DNA of 64,000 bases from Scytalidium lignicola (Eukaryota; Ascomycota; Leotiomycetes), in assembly GCA_002812745.2 (NCBI GenBank), contig NCSJ02000133.1, positions 1-64,000 on the forward strand, read 5' to 3'. Each line of letters opens with the position of its first letter. Within the stretch, counting starts at the first letter, position 1. Position numbers and translations under genes: made by a program. Shown in pieces: positions 22,846-35,082 of this stretch. The notes beneath the pieces were generated by a model, which had not been told where the DNA came from, made no database searches, and was given only the letters and a program-made list of their open reading frames with translations.

Positions 22846-23430
22846 GACAAGACGATTATATCATCTTTACCATTATTCGTTTGGTTATTGCCTGTTACAA
22901 CCATCAGCTACAAATAGCTATAGAGTTTACAGAACTGGAGAAGATTGTCACCTATACTTCAATCGACATTTCTCTCAACTACATGTTTTCGTTCAAGCAC
23001 TTTCGCCCTAATGTCTCTCCACACCACTCTTTTATCGGCGTCAATTGATAGAATAAAACGGAAAACTCCAATCCCGGTTCCGCTTGGATTGCCGTGCCTA
23101 TGCCAAGGCAATTAAAGAAGAAATCGATGATGGTATTCTGCAATCGTCTCCATCTCATATTATGCCATGTAAGCCACTTTTATTGTAAAGCATAAAAAGG
23201 TTGATTCCCGACAGCATTATAAACTTATATTTATTACCGCTGACCTAGGCTGACTAATTGTGAACCCACTTTCTCTGCCACAGTAGGCAAACAATCCACC
23301 AACCGCACAATGGTAAGGTCCCTAGCGTTGCATAAAAGCCAACAAAAGGCCTCTCACTCGACACTATCGAGTGTACCACATGGACTCAGCTCTTGACACT
23401 GAACGTCCGAATATCCGCATGGAATTTTTT
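22846..23430. other. No gene seen
   Basis: I see only a short plus-strand coding-like piece near 23085-23170 (RAYAKAIKEEIDDGILQ) which I cannot assign to a family. Otherwise there is no open frame of substance. Confidence 0.3.
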
Positions 23431-23503
23431 AGCCAATTTTTTGATCTACCATGGCGCACGTCAGTATACAAAGATACCTGTCAAGAAGGTGTAAAAGACT
23501 TAC

Positions 23504-24036
23504 CTCCTCGTACTTTGTAACTGCATCTTCCACTGAGCCTAGGATAACGGTTCCCCTCAAGCCACCATCCATAGGGATAGCCTTCTTTGTGTCGGTCACT
23601 TTATCCTTAACCGCGTTCAGGCTGCTAACCTGATCATCGAAGATTGTTCCCAGCATACCCACGGCTTTTATAGCATCCCCCATCTTCGTAACTGGGGATG
23701 GGAGTTGGCCGTTAAGCAACTTAACAGAAACTTGACACGAAACAATACTAGCTTTGGCCGACTCTGTCTCCTTCCAGTGCTTTATGCTATCTACTAATTC
23801 CCTCGCTTCAGCCCCCACCTCGGAAGCATATTGAGAAAGCCCTACTGGACCATTGAGGGCAAGGATAAATTTACGCCACATTTTCCACTTGCCAGGATCC
23901 AGGGTGTCGTCCTGACCATAGCAAACACAAAGGTTAGTAAACCAAGGACGGCTTTATGCGTTGCCAATACTCACGAGTTCGTCTACGGCAGTATTATGCC
24001 ATTTTTTGGCCTTCTCCACCTCGCTTAAAGTACCTG
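23504..24036 (-). CDS. Unrecognised all-helical protein, partial
   Basis: I do not recognise this family. Two minus-strand exons join in frame by a GT-AG intron: about 24036-23975, encoding TLSEVEKAKKWHNTAVDEL, and 23911-23504, encoding 136 residues beginning DDTLDPGKWKMWRKFILALN. A GTAAGT donor follows at 23503. The sequence is rich in Ala, Lys, Glu, Val and Leu with heptad-like spacing, no Cys pairs and no obvious transmembrane segment, so a helical bundle is likely. An in-frame stop lies just upstream of the first exon and I could not find a convincing start exon or last exon. It may be a fragment, in keeping with the broken genes around it. Confidence 0.4.
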
Positions 24037-24779
24037 TGTGCTATCACCCAGGAGCCTGGCACCTCTGTACACAACACTCTAGTTTTGCGACCTGTGCCAA
24101 TCGTAGCGCTATAAACTGGAGTGCGCACTAGTGCCGCCATAAAGCCGAATCTTAAAACCAAGAAGCCTTGAATCAGTAAAATCCCAGGAGCTTCTTTTGA
24201 TGACTTCCCCGACTCTGCAAATGAACAATTTAAACAACGGTTCCGGTAGGACTACTATCTTGACAGCACCTTCGCCAAAGATTGTCTCAACACATCTCTA
24301 ATTGAGAAATTTGGAGGACCATTCAAGACTAAGACAGCTTGGGATTTATTAGGTAGGAAACAAGTTAGTAGCAGATATTGAATCATTAAACCTGAATAGA
24401 TTAAGCCTGATCTTCAGTTATAAATTTTGAAATGTTGCGAAGCCTTCTTATTGTGTGCAAACAGGCTACACGTCTGCTTTTTGTTGCATCATATTAGAGA
24501 CAGCTGGGCTTCCACTCCTCCTGGTCTGGCAAATATAGAACATTACCATCAAATGACAAATTGTGCACGGAATCCTTTTAGTGTTATATCTGATTAGTTA
24601 AATTCTAACTCTCAGTGAAGGTTGTGGCATGCAGATGCGCTTAATTCGATATAAAGTTTGTAAAATGATAGTCTTATACTACATAGCAGCCCTTCCTTTG
24701 GATATTCACTTATCCACATAGTTGCATTAAGTAGTCTGCCCCCAATTCCGTTCCTAGAATAGTTTCTGATCTGCGTGTC
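24037..24779. other. No gene seen
   Basis: About 0.75 kb of mixed composition with no open frame or repeat I can support. Confidence 0.3.
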
Positions 24780-25045
24780 AGAAATGCTCATTTGTATCTG
24801 TGTGAATCTTGGACGCTCCAAATCCATAATACTTCTGACCTAATTTCCGCCAAAAAGGACCGAGAAAGTACATTGGAATTGCCATGACAGACAGAGCTGC
24901 ACAAATTGAACCCATCACATTCATCGAACCATCGTATCCTATGGAACTGACAGCAGGGCGAACAGCATAGCTGATTCCGAATGAAATAAAACCCCTGCCA
25001 GCACAAAGTACAACAAGTAGAGGTCATAAAAGTATAACTGGCATA
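24780..25045 (-). pseudogene. C-terminal remnant of an MFS transporter
   Basis: On the minus strand a frame reads PLLVVLCAGRGFISFGISYA, then SSIGYDGSMNVMGSICAA, then MAIPMYFLGPFWRKLGQKYY, ending in a stop near 24782. This is the usual end of a drug/H+ antiporter-type MFS protein: two last helices and a basic loop. Upstream of 25045 the frame is lost and the rest of the transporter is absent from the window. It is a truncated relic. Unlike the transporter at 2.8-4.3 kb, it does not show MCT features. Confidence 0.55.
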
Positions 25046-25362
25046 AATTTACATAAGTGACTCCATTTCCACCGGTCGAGGGGATATTAGTAGCCAATTT
25101 TATCCACTTTTACTCTAGCGTTCGTAAAGCACCAGCATGGTGAAAGCTCCAGCGTCATGGGTGTCAAATCTATGTCCTCAATCCTCTAACTTTTACAAGG
25201 AGCTAGCGCAATGAATACACCAGCGTTTGTGGAGCCAATAGCCTACACTCCGAGCCAAATTTACTCTTTGTTGCTATGGCGTCTGTGATACCCTGCCGCT
25301 TTGCCTGCGTCCGAGTTATTTGAAGCTAAATTTATCCACACATCTTTAGAGTTTACGAGGCA

Positions 25363-25409
25363 GTAGCGCAGTGGATTAGGACAGTGTCAGGAGCTTAAAT
25401 TCGACCCCT
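25363..25409 (+). repeat. tRNA-like A-box/B-box pair, possible SINE head
   Basis: TAGCGCAGTGGATT (25363-25376) resembles a tRNA A box, and AATTCGACCCC (25399-25409) resembles a B box, at a spacing possible for a short tRNA-derived element. No cloverleaf stems could be drawn with confidence, so this is not called as a tRNA gene. Confidence 0.2.
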
Positions 25410-26059
25410 TCTCGATGACGTTGCCGCCAACGTCACAGTAGAGGCATTGTGGTCTAGAATCTTCGAGATCAGGACGCTGGGGCGTATGATGTGACTGGAG
25501 TTCGTCAGTCCCACAAGTGGGAACAGGAACTGGCTTCCATGCCTCATTCCAATTATAGCTTCAGAGATTGGCAGGGAGTCAAATCAAGCCCCCACAATCG
25601 CTCAACGATAAGAGTTACCCTGGCAATACCCCTAAGCTAAAGGTTTAACCTGCCGAAAATTATGATCAGGCCTCTTGATCATTACAAGATCACAATTATT
25701 AACAAGTCACATGATATTATAAATTTGCAAATNAAAAAAAGCTTAACAATTATTAACATGTCAATTAAATCTGGCCAATTTTGTNAAAAAAATCTATATT
25801 CAAATCGTATAATTTAATCAATGGCGTACCTCGAAACAGTAGCTCAAGAATTAGTTTATAGAGGATTATAAAATTGATCTTTAAGCGCTCTTTATAACAA
25901 CTCTAGGTCAATAAAGACATCAGTCTCAAATTGAAGTCGATTTTGACGAAGTTTTTTCCTAGCAGACATGGTAACCTGGGAGCTGTGAACTCATGGAAAC
26001 ATTTCTCTGAGAGCAATACTATCTTACGAGCTTTATCCAAGGAGCCACAGAAGCCTAGG

Positions 26060-26145
26060 AGCCGTGAGCTCTTAGGAGGGTTGTCTCGGGAGGAAGATCC
26101 CAGGCACTACAGGTCCTAGGTCAACCCTCCTAGGAACTCGCGGCT
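26060..26145. repeat. Imperfect inverted repeat
   Basis: The arms 26060-26083 (AGCCGTGAGCTCTTAGGAGG and on) and 26122-26145 match as reverse complements at 21 of 24 positions, with a 38-bp loop. Further diverged AGGAGCC copies lie on both sides, so this may be the core of a foldback element. Confidence 0.5.
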
Positions 26146-26498
26146 TCTTGGAGACCATGGCTCCCAGGAACTTTGTACTAGGAACTTGAGGCTCACAGTA
26201 GAAAGATCTTAAGAGATTATGGCTCTTGGGAGCCCAGTTATCCTAGGATATTCTTGATGGAGAGCTTCAACTGCAGGACAAATAGTCCTTGTTGCTTATA
26301 GATGACAAAGCCATCATGCTTTGGTCTAACCTAACACCACTGACCAGACGAAGTAAATAAGTCTATATGCCTTTAACTTTCCGTTTTTGGAAGTCTCAAG
26401 GTGNTTTTTTAAGCTCTTTATTCTTACGGGTTGNCCCCTCCCCCAACACTGCCGATTCTCCTTCAATAACTTTAATGGGGCATGTCTTAGCCGAGCCA

Positions 26499-26508
26499 TC
26501 GGCGCCGA
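26499..26508. promoter_or_regulatory. Candidate CGG-N2-CCG site upstream of the aminotransferase
   Basis: Palindrome TCGGCGCCGA, 167 bp before the start codon at 26675. It shares its core with the palindrome at 31009-31020 and with sites in the 40-60 kb cluster. Inverted CGG triplets are a typical Zn2Cys6 binding form. Binding is inferred only. Confidence 0.3.
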
Positions 26509-26674
26509 CAGCCAATATTATATGAATGCTGTTAGTTTTGCTCGGCAGCCTATCAGGTACTATCGAAAATACATAGTTGAAAAAGGGATTTATCTTGTCT
26601 AGAATAAAGTATATAACTATATCGCTTACTTTGAGAAACCCGGATCAACTTTACATTTCTGTCACGCTATTATC

Positions 26675-28395
26675 ATGCCGCATCTTCAGAAGCAACTGAA
26701 GCAGCTCACGTTGTCCAAGAGGACGCAAGAGCTGCTTGCACTTGAACACAAATATACAGCCGGGGGATTTAAACCTTTACCTGCCTTCTTTGTTGAGGCC
26801 AAAGGCGCAAAGCTATGGGTAGCATCCCTATCATATCACTTTGGGAGTAAAGATGGTCGCTAACCAGTGCTGGTGGCTCTTATGCAGGATGTTGATGGAA
26901 AGGAATATATTGATTTCATTGCTATGTTTAGTGCCGTGAATACAGGTCATTGCCATCCAAAGATTCTTGCTGCGGTGATGGAACAGATGCAAAAAGGTAG
27001 ATGCCATCCGTTAACCCACTTTTGAGCCTGACAATCATAGATTCATTCCTATCCAGATACTGACCGGTTCTATCTTCAAAGTCACACTCATCAATCTTGC
27101 GACACATAATGCCACATGGGGTCCTCTTGCTGAAAGACTTTGTACCCGCTTGGGATACGATAAGGTAATCTCCGTCGTGTCGGGATCGGAGGCTACAGAC
27201 ACTGCATGCAAGATAGCCCGAAAATGGGGGATTTTGAAGAAAGGGATAGCACCGGAGAAGACTTTCATATTTGGTGTTGGCGACAGTTTCCATGGTCTCA
27301 CGTCTGGAGTATGGAATTTACAAAACCCAACAAAGAAACGAGCAGGTGGGGTCATTAGCTCTGAAATGCCCAAGTTTGATTTTATGACTGATTCGCGTGC
27401 TTCTCGATTATAGAATATGGCTTAGATAGCAGCCTCCAGACGAATTTGAACCCCAGTACCGGGGAGATAATGAGATATGGAAATATCCAAGAATTCCGGG
27501 ACTGTATAGAAAAGCATCACGAACAGACTGCTGCTGTTATCATGGAATGCTTACATGGAGCCCTTCTGTTAGTGCACGAAAATTGAAACTACCCCATAAT
27601 TTAACTACTGACTCAAATAGAACTGAAATTGAAATCAAGTACGCTCGAGGTAGGAGCTGTTACCAATGACAGTGTTCGTGACTTGATCTGACGTGTTCTA
27701 GCTGTTTATGACCTCTGCAAGGAATATAATATTCTATTTATTGCTGATGAAGTACGTCAGGGTGTTGGAAAGACGGGTAAATTTTTCTGTCATGAGCACC
27801 TTGGTCCAGATGTTAAGCCAGACATTGTGGCAATGGGAAAGTCGATTTCAGTAAGTTAAGCAAGACCTTAGTTACAAACAAGCCTATGAAAGCTAAATGA
27901 TTTCAATAGGGAGGATTTTATCCCTGTTCTTACGTGATCGGAAAGGAGGAAGCCATGTCGCTAGTTGGTACAGCCGAAGTAGCGGCTACTTTTGGCTTCA
28001 CACCAGTTGGTGTCGCGGCAACAAATGCCGTCCTTGATCTAGTTGACGAACCGGGATATATGGAACGCGGAATTGCTCTTGGAAAGCGATTCAAGGAAGC
28101 TGCAGCCTCGTGGGACCACAAGTTTATCCTCAACACGGTGTCATGTGGCACAGATATGGTCATATACATAGACGAAAACAATCCCGATTATCCTGTGACA
28201 GGTAGGAAAGTCGCTGCACTGTGCATACAAAAAGGGCTTTTGGTTACGTCTTTCACAAATAGAGTTAGAATGAGTCCACCTCTTATCCTCACAGATGAGG
28301 AAATGGACAAGGCAATGAGTATTATAAAGGAAGCCTTGGACGAGGTTATGGATTATGATTATGTACCTGGAGAGGTATGGACTGGGCCGGAATGA
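26675..28395 (+). CDS. Ornithine aminotransferase-like class III aminotransferase
   Basis: Seven exons (26675-26818, 26888-26996, 27082-27345, 27414-27567, 27621-27649, 27702-27850, 27910-28395) join without a break into 444 residues, the usual size of ornithine aminotransferase. Landmarks in order: the N-terminal KYTAGGFKPLPAFFVEAKGA, GHCHPKILAAV, the PLP phosphate-binding VSGSEATDTACKIAR, LFIADEVRQGVGKTG with the PLP-contacting Asp, and MGKSISGGFYP with the Schiff-base Lys. The family moves the delta-amino group of ornithine to 2-oxoglutarate, giving glutamate semialdehyde, and uses PLP. Several positions differ from the standard enzyme (for example GKSIS where GKALS is usual). This looks like a diverged paralogue rather than the housekeeping copy, so its amine substrate may differ. 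Its neighbours are a Zn2Cys6 regulator, an amino-acid transporter and, further on, a RidA protein. Confidence 0.87.
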
Positions 28396-28468
28396 TATGG
28401 GCAATATCTAACGTCATCATCATTTGACTCCGAACTGAAATATTCGAGCATTTTTTCGCATTGCTTAG

Positions 28469-30859
28469 TTATATAAAGTCATTTCCTGCAGTCGGTGAGA
28501 CAGTTGAGTAAGCTAACCAGTCATTCAAACTATTCAAGTCATCATCAAAGAAAGCGGAGATCGTCGAAGTTCCAAAGAGACTACTCCAATCTTCCTCAGA
28601 AAGACCTATTGGGTGGCCAAGTAGAGGTCCTTCAAAACCTATATGATTGATATCTTGTGAATGTGGCATAATTTGTCTTCCAGTTTCCAGTGTCTCCTCC
28701 GTCTGAAGAGTTCGTTCTATTTCAAGTCTCATCTTAGCTTGAACGTCGCGAAACAGACGATATATTGCTTCGGTACTAGGCCAGTATTCAGAAACTTTAT
28801 TCATAACTGAGAACAGGTTTTCGAGCCTGGATTGTGCTTGCAGGCATAGGATGTGAGATCCGCTTGAACTAGCAATACGTGCCTCACGGGCCATTTGAAT
28901 TGCAGCTGCAAGAAGCATTGTCAGTGCGGTAAACCAGGATTGGTCAAGTCTCTGAGCTACAAGAAGAGAGTTAAAAAGCTGTGATATAGACGACGCTGCG
29001 TTATGGCAAATTTCCATTGACCTCGGAGAGGGGGCAAGGGACAATGTGGCAGATCCTGGCTGCGTTGGAAGATAAGAGGTCCGATAAAACTGCAGCAGCG
29101 TGAGACTATGATGTAGGTGGAGTTGCACACACCAGAAGTCTGTCGGGTAACGGGATGGATTTATGAGTGTAACGGGAAGTTGTAGAAACCAGCTCTCGAG
29201 TTGCGAAGCAAGTACTGCGCGGCTTGATTTTATCATATGCTCACCAATGCCATGATGACGAAGTGACCCAGGAGAGAAAAGCTTCATAATAGAGCTAATT
29301 ATAGAGCAGAGCTTGATGTTTTGGACACAGTAGTCCACACGGATGTTCTTGTTAAGTTGACCATTGATCTCAATAAAGTCCTGCTCCTCGAGAGGTGGCT
29401 GGTCACAGTCATTCTCATCAATCATTAGTGGTCTTCCGTGATGCAGACTAGCGAGCACATCGTACTGGAACAGAGTCCACCATAATCGGCGCTGGATACG
29501 ACGGTCTTGTACGGGGATGACACTTCGAGCCCTAGCAGAAAGGTTGCGATGTATACCGAGTCCAAACGCTATTCGACACGCGACACCTACCCAGTAATAT
29601 ACATTCGCTCCAATATCGTCAGCGCCTTCGAAATGCCATGTGAACAGAAGAGCTGCTTGAATCAAATGTTCACGATTATTCTCATAATGAAGGTTAAATA
29701 GTGCTTTTGCGCGACGAAATAGGGCTACCTTCACCAAAGACCGTGACTTAGCAACCTTAGGATGGTTGCAGACATGTGCCCCAGCTAGCAAAACAGATTG
29801 TAGAAGTAGGAGAGCTGGAGGATGATTTTCATCCGCATAATCTGAGCGAAATTCTGCTTCGTCGATGACTGGGAATCCCGGGTTTATCTTTGCAAAATAA
29901 TCTTCTATAAGTTGGTCTCTCACCTCTTTCTCAGGCAACAAACTGATATCTTGAGCAGCGGTAGAGTACCATTTCAGCAGGGGTAGGTCTGGACTTGGTT
30001 TCCATGGCAATTTTGGTCGAATGCTTGGGGATGAAAAATGAAGTGAAGCATTACCATGATATGGAGATTCCTGGCTAACAAGATATGCCAAGTTTGATAG
30101 GGGTGTACCAACATATGCAATCCGAATGGGATCATCTTCATGAAAGGTATCCCAAGCTGGAGCGTGGAAGCCTCGACCAAGGAATTCAGTCAGTGAAGTC
30201 CGTGCCAATCCTTCCTCCACTATGTCATGTTCGGTGAGAACCAAACTATGCCTAGGAGAATGGTCTACATGTTCAGATGGTTGAGATGTGTTTGGTTCCT
30301 TTGGGGAAGTCTGCGGTCCCACTCCTTGTGCTACCTCGATTGGAACCGGGGTATTCTTTGCTTGGAGCCGTCGGTTTTGTCGGTACGAAAACCGAGATGA
30401 ACGAGACCTTGGTCGTATTCTCTTCAAGCGTTCATTGGCAATCAAAAAGCTGAGGGTGCCGGTCAGTTTATATTGGGTTATTCCATATTAGATAATGAGG
30501 TGTCAAAATCTAGCAATTCTGCCACTGAAGTAATCATGCGAAAGGTCAATGGATATTATAGTATAAGTATAATACAATATGCAAGCAGAAAGCCTGTGTT
30601 TGGCGAGATAGAATTAGAAGGAAATGGCAACTCACGTGCATTGGAGATTGCTGGCCTGGCATTTTGTGCAGGCCAACTGATCTCTCGAATTACATCGCAC
30701 TTTGCGGCGGTGGCAGATATCGCATGCCTGCCTATTATTTCCATATTCTATGGACATCCCATTCGGCGCAGCCATACTTGGCTTGTCAGGGTTGATTGGA
30801 GCATTACGGACTTGTGCTGACATCCTGCCGCTTGATAGAATTGACCTCATGTTGATCAA
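28469..30859 (-). CDS. Zn2Cys6 transcription factor with fungal_trans domain
   Basis: Exons 30859-30636 and 30449-28469 join in frame (intron 186 nt, GTGAGT...CAG) into 734 residues. The zinc cluster CX2CX6CX7CX2CX6C (ACDICHRRKVRC and on, about residues 45-74) is followed by a basic linker (RIRPRSRSSRF). The fungal_trans middle homology region follows: INPGFPVIDEAEF, then RRLWWTLFQYDV and LHHGRPLMID. The layout resembles CTF1/CTF1B-type regulators. It is convergent with the aminotransferase (73 bp between the ends), and a CGG-N2-CCG palindrome lies 150 bp upstream of the start, which would allow self-control. Start: the most 5' in-frame ATG (30859) is used, but an internal Met nearer the zinc cluster is equally possible. 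Targets are unknown. Confidence 0.88.
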
Positions 30860-32243
30860 AAGGGACTCCGAGTGTTTATCTCCACCTCAGAATTCCCACT
30901 TATCTTATTCCCCGGTAGATGTTGCCCGCCCAGAACTGCTTCCCCGCGCTTATCATTCCCTCGGTGCAAAGTATCGTAATCGTTAATTAAATTAGGATAT
31001 CATCTGCCCTCGGCGCCGAGTACCAATCAAACGATGGGCATAGAAAGCCGAGGGAATTAAATGCGCTGGCATGAGGCCTTAGAGTGATCTGACCACACGG
31101 TATAGTACAGTAACATATTAGAATGTTGCAGAAATCCTCACTGAGCTACATCGACACGCAATTCCGATAAGCCCAGCATCCAAATTCTGGGGCCGATCAC
31201 GACCATGGCAGTTACTGTGATACGTGCTGCGTATGCCCATAAAATGCACTACAACTTAGAATTGCCAGTACAATGGCTCTTGCATAATACATCAAGGTAA
31301 TTAGGTTTCATTATTATTGGTGTTATGCTCATAATTATAGCGCTGCGTATGCACGACGATAAATAGAACTTGTTGCAGGTCACACTGGTGCTACTATTAT
31401 TACAGTGTGTCTGACTATAGTGATTACAGTGCTGATGCTGGTACCGGTTTACTTTTTACTATAATTAAGTGTCTAGTTCAGCAGGAATTACAATACGATA
31501 TTCCAGTCTCCAAAATACAATTCAATGGCCATAAAAACTTTCGCCAATAGGAGTAGCAGAGTGTGTAGCATTCAACGTAACTTCGATGAAGGCTCAAAGC
31601 ACACATATACCTGTTTATCGTAATCCACAAAAGCGGGCCCACAAGAGTAAATTCCAAGACTGCGATCGTGGTTTCCAAGCAACGGTTTCAGTACTAGAAG
31701 AGCTTAAAATTAAGCCTCCATGCTAGTTCTTAACGGTAGGGGTCCCTAAATCAACACCTGATTATCCAGGAATAGTACAGGTTAAGCATCGTGTGTGATG
31801 GGTTTTAGGCATACTTCGTACACTAGACCAAATATTATTCTTACCAAAGTCAATTATTCCCTCCCCGGCAAGGATAGTCTATATCACATTATCCCTCCAC
31901 TGAATAAACTACTAAGTGAACTTGCACCCTGTTCCTATCGTATCATTAAGATACTATCCCTGGCGACCGAGACACTTCGGTCAATTCCAATCAATCGGGA
32001 ATGCGACGTTAGATATTAATCACACGCCACCCTTATTGTCTAATAACTCGATTGGCTTTATCATTTCTCATGAATTTTGCTATCAGAACTGTGCTTCCTG
32101 CTTTGATAAATTTCCACTGCTTGGAAATTTCGTGTCCTGGAGATCACAGTCACACTATAGACTGTAGGAAGTACAAATACATCTCTGCACCCCAGACTTG
32201 AATTGAGAAATATATTAACTAGTCATCATTCGTCTACCTCATC
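30860..32243. other. Long intergenic region, shared upstream DNA of regulator and transporter
   Basis: About 1.4 kb between divergent genes. No coding frame is supported. Besides the palindrome at 31009-31020 it has an everted pair of half-sites, GACCGA and TTCGGTC, at about 31965-31982. Confidence 0.4.
31009..31020. promoter_or_regulatory. Perfect palindrome CTCGGCGCCGAG, candidate Zn2Cys6 site
   Basis: A 12-bp perfect palindrome, 150 bp upstream of the regulator start at 30859. The same 5-bp arms around a different 2-bp spacer occur at 56469-56480. Function inferred. Confidence 0.4.
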
Positions 32244-34220
32244 ATGATCCCTCCAACCGGGCCCACCACAGATGGGGGTAATCCTCAACATTCGTCTGAA
32301 CTAATCGTAACAGACTATCCTCCAGAAATGCTTCGTCGACTCCACGATCCCAATGTATCATTCGAAGAATATCCTTATTATGCCAGAGAATCTCGTGCAT
32401 GGGAAAACAGTCCCGCTAATATGCCGACTTCGGATAAACGTGGTATTAAAGACCTTTTGAAAAAAGTAACTGGTAAAACCGAAGATAACGGGGAAATTAT
32501 CTTGGGTATCTCGCCAACTGATGATGGTCCCAATCATGCAACTGGTGCAGAGAAGCCTCCCCTTGCAAAGGTATCGCCTCACACGGATAATGATGGGATT
32601 GTAACACCAACAAGAACTGTTATCTCGAATGAAGAGTGGAACACAGCTGCTCGAGCTACTCGAACTGCAACTTGGGGAGCTATGTTTTATCTCCTTACAA
32701 CAGATATCATTGGTCCATTCTCTGTTCCGTCTGTTCCTCCCTGGCTAATGCGTGTCAATACTTCAGCAACTTGCTAACCTTCACTAGGTGGGCTATGGCA
32801 CAGACCGGCTATGGTCCAGGTATAGCACTATACACTGTTTTTGGTTCGTTTGCTGGATAGTAAGTATGCAAATGAACTATAATTGTATTATGTGCACTAA
32901 TAGAATCCGATAGTACAGGCTGGCAACTTTGGACTATGTTCCTTGATCTCGACTCTGATCGATACCCTTTAAAAACTTATGGAGATGTGGCGTACCGAGT
33001 CTTTGGCCCCTGGGCTCGCCATTGTGTTAACGTACTTCAATCTATTCAGATACTCTGTATCGTTTCTGGGGTAGTCCTCTCCGGTGGTCAAGGAATTGCG
33101 CAGATATCTAAAAATTCAATCTGCTATATTCTTTGTATCTTCATTTTTGCGATAGCAGGTATGATTGTTGGGCAAGTTAGAACACTGAGGAGGTTTGGTT
33201 GGTTAGCAAATTTTGGTGTTTTTATCAACCTAATGATCTGCTTTATCGTGTGAGTCTTTCAACAAGCGACCTGTTTTATTTCCGCTATCATAAAGTCACC
33301 GAAAACCTATCTAATCATCTTATTCTAGTATGGGAGTTGCCGCGCATTCAGAGCCTAACTATGCCGCCGCCGCGGCATCATATAGCATTCCCAAAGGTCC
33401 CGTCATTACGAATGCAGGTACACCGCCTGGCACGACATTTGTGACCGCACTCAATGGCCTTAACCAAGCCGTCTATTCTTATGGTGGATCTATGATGTAC
33501 TGCGAGTTCATGTCTGAAATGCGAAAACCGATGGACTTCTGGAAGGGCCTAATCTGTGCTCAAACACTCATTTATTGCTGCTACGTGACCTTTGGCGCTG
33601 TTGTGTACAGCTTCCAAGGTCAGTTCGCATTCAATCCTGCAATGCAGGGCTTGTCCCCCTACAATTGGCAGACGGCAGTCAATATCATGTTTCTGTTCGC
33701 CGGTCTTATTTCAGCTTGCTTATATAGCAATATCGGTATTAAGGTTCTTTATATAAACATCTTCGAAGAACTGTTCAATGCCCCTCCTCTTACAACTAGG
33801 AAGGGAAAGCTGTTTTGGGTAGCATTAGTACCTGTTTATTGGGCTGTGGCATTTGTTTTCTGCTCAGCAATTCCTCAATTTTCATATATATCCGGCCTCG
33901 TTGGCGCAGTCTGTATATTGCAGTTCACATATACATTTCCACCAATTTTGATGCTTGGATTTCAGGTTAAGAAAGATGCTATTTTACCTCAAGAGATCTT
34001 TGATCCTATCACGAAATCTGTCACAAGACTTGATTCTGGTATTAAAAGGTGGAGTCGTGGGTTTATGAAAAATTGGCACATCAACTCCTTCAACATATTT
34101 TTCGCACTCGGTGCTGCAACGACAGCAGTACTTGGAATCTACTCCAGCATTATATCTCTTATTGCTGCCTTCGACGGTATAAGTGTGGCTACAAGTTTCG
34201 GTTGCACGGCGCCCGTCTAA
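32244..34220 (+). CDS. Amino acid transporter (Aa_trans/AVT-type, N amino acid transport system-like)
   Basis: Exons 32244-32728, 32788-32859, 32914-33249 and 33329-34220 give 594 residues in one frame. A long hydrophilic N-terminal region (about 145 residues) is followed by the family start FYLLTTDIIGPFSVPWAMAQ with GYGPGIALYTVFG, then SGGQGIAQISK, MIVGQVRTLRRFGWLANF and a run of about ten or eleven hydrophobic helices. These are the hallmarks of fungal Aa_trans permeases such as the Neurospora MTR-type neutral and aromatic amino acid carrier. The first intron has a weak GTCTGT donor, but the frame and the homology both demand it. The first segment may be regulatory. It lies divergent to the Zn2Cys6 regulator, suggesting joint control. 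Substrate is not determined by sequence. Confidence 0.88.
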
Positions 34221-35082
34221 TGGTATAGATCATATCCTACGACCTAATCTTTCGGTCTATTTTATGAGATGAGTAGATAAGCTATGCGTGCATTTAAAAT
34301 ATAACGAATAAATNAAAAACTACTATATCAATGGTGTTTAATCATATCGTATCTTAGTATACGAAATGTGCATACTTTTGATATTTAGTCCTTTTGATAT
34401 ATCTTTGATATAAAATGGAAGAGAGTTAACTGATGGTACACATCAATAATCGATGGCTTATCCTAGACACGCCAGGACTATTAAGTTTGCATCTAGCTCG
34501 CCAAGCTCATACTAGATTTCTCCTTTCCACATCTGATCTCAGGGGCACATTTGCTACTGCCAATGATCCTTCAACGGTGCCGCCTTCCACCTCTCTTTCC
34601 GGCCTGGGCAGCCAATGCGTTTTTGATACTGGTAGAATCAAGCATTCATGATTTTATTTCCATTTCCTCTCACAGATGGTGCCTACTTCTGTGAGGCAGT
34701 ATAATTAGGTGACGAATCACTTGACCCTTACTCTCCTGATAATTAATATTATGGTGCCATGACCGTGACCATGACCAAACTTTCCCTCGACGTATGTTGA
34801 GGATATTTAGGGAATAAATATCAAGTCTTCAGCGAAATCAATTGTCAACTCCTGTCATTCAGACAATCCAATTCAGTGCCATGAAGAGATTTATTATCTT
34901 GAAACATCAGATGGGACTGTTACTCCAGCTGCTCTATATGAACTAAACTTAAATGATGACTCTGGCCACCATGTGCCACCAGTAAATCTGACTTTTCCGC
35001 CCGATGTAGCATTAAATTTAGGAGAATGAGAACTCTCAAAAAATTCTATACTACAACTTGTGAGTAAGGAAGTCTATGTATG
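34221..35082. other. Intergenic region with one unassigned short frame
   Basis: A minor frame at about 34812-35029 on the plus strand (including CHEEIYYLETSDGTVTPAAL) ends in a stop at 35027. It looks coding-like but has no start and no family I recognise, so it may be a gene scrap. A CGGTGCCG occurs at 34575-34582. Nothing else is supported. Confidence 0.3.

Larger units (their letters stand above)
25046..26674. other. Repeat-rich intergenic region without a supported gene
   Basis: The sequence contains two related units with TTTATCCAC...CTCTAG-like starts (about 25096 and 25331). It also has a tRNA-like A-box/B-box pair (25363-25409), an inverted repeat (26060-26145) within G/A-rich AGGAGCC-type repeats (about 25970-26260), and four Ns beside A, T or C runs (25733, 25785, 26404, 26434). 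I see no gene in it. Confidence 0.4.

Noticed and set aside
23077..24246. CGGTTCCG copies at about 23.1 and 24.2 kb as cluster sites
   Set aside because: They lie in decayed DNA far from cluster genes and show that the bare 8-bp core occurs by chance.
25363..25409. tRNA gene
   Set aside because: A and B boxes are suggestive, but I could not pair acceptor or anticodon stems.
31478..32167. Several frames of 66-83 codons
   Set aside because: No family features; overlapping frames on both strands in the shared upstream region.
34433..34651. 72-codon plus-strand frame
   Set aside because: No motif, no splice context, and mid-intergenic position.
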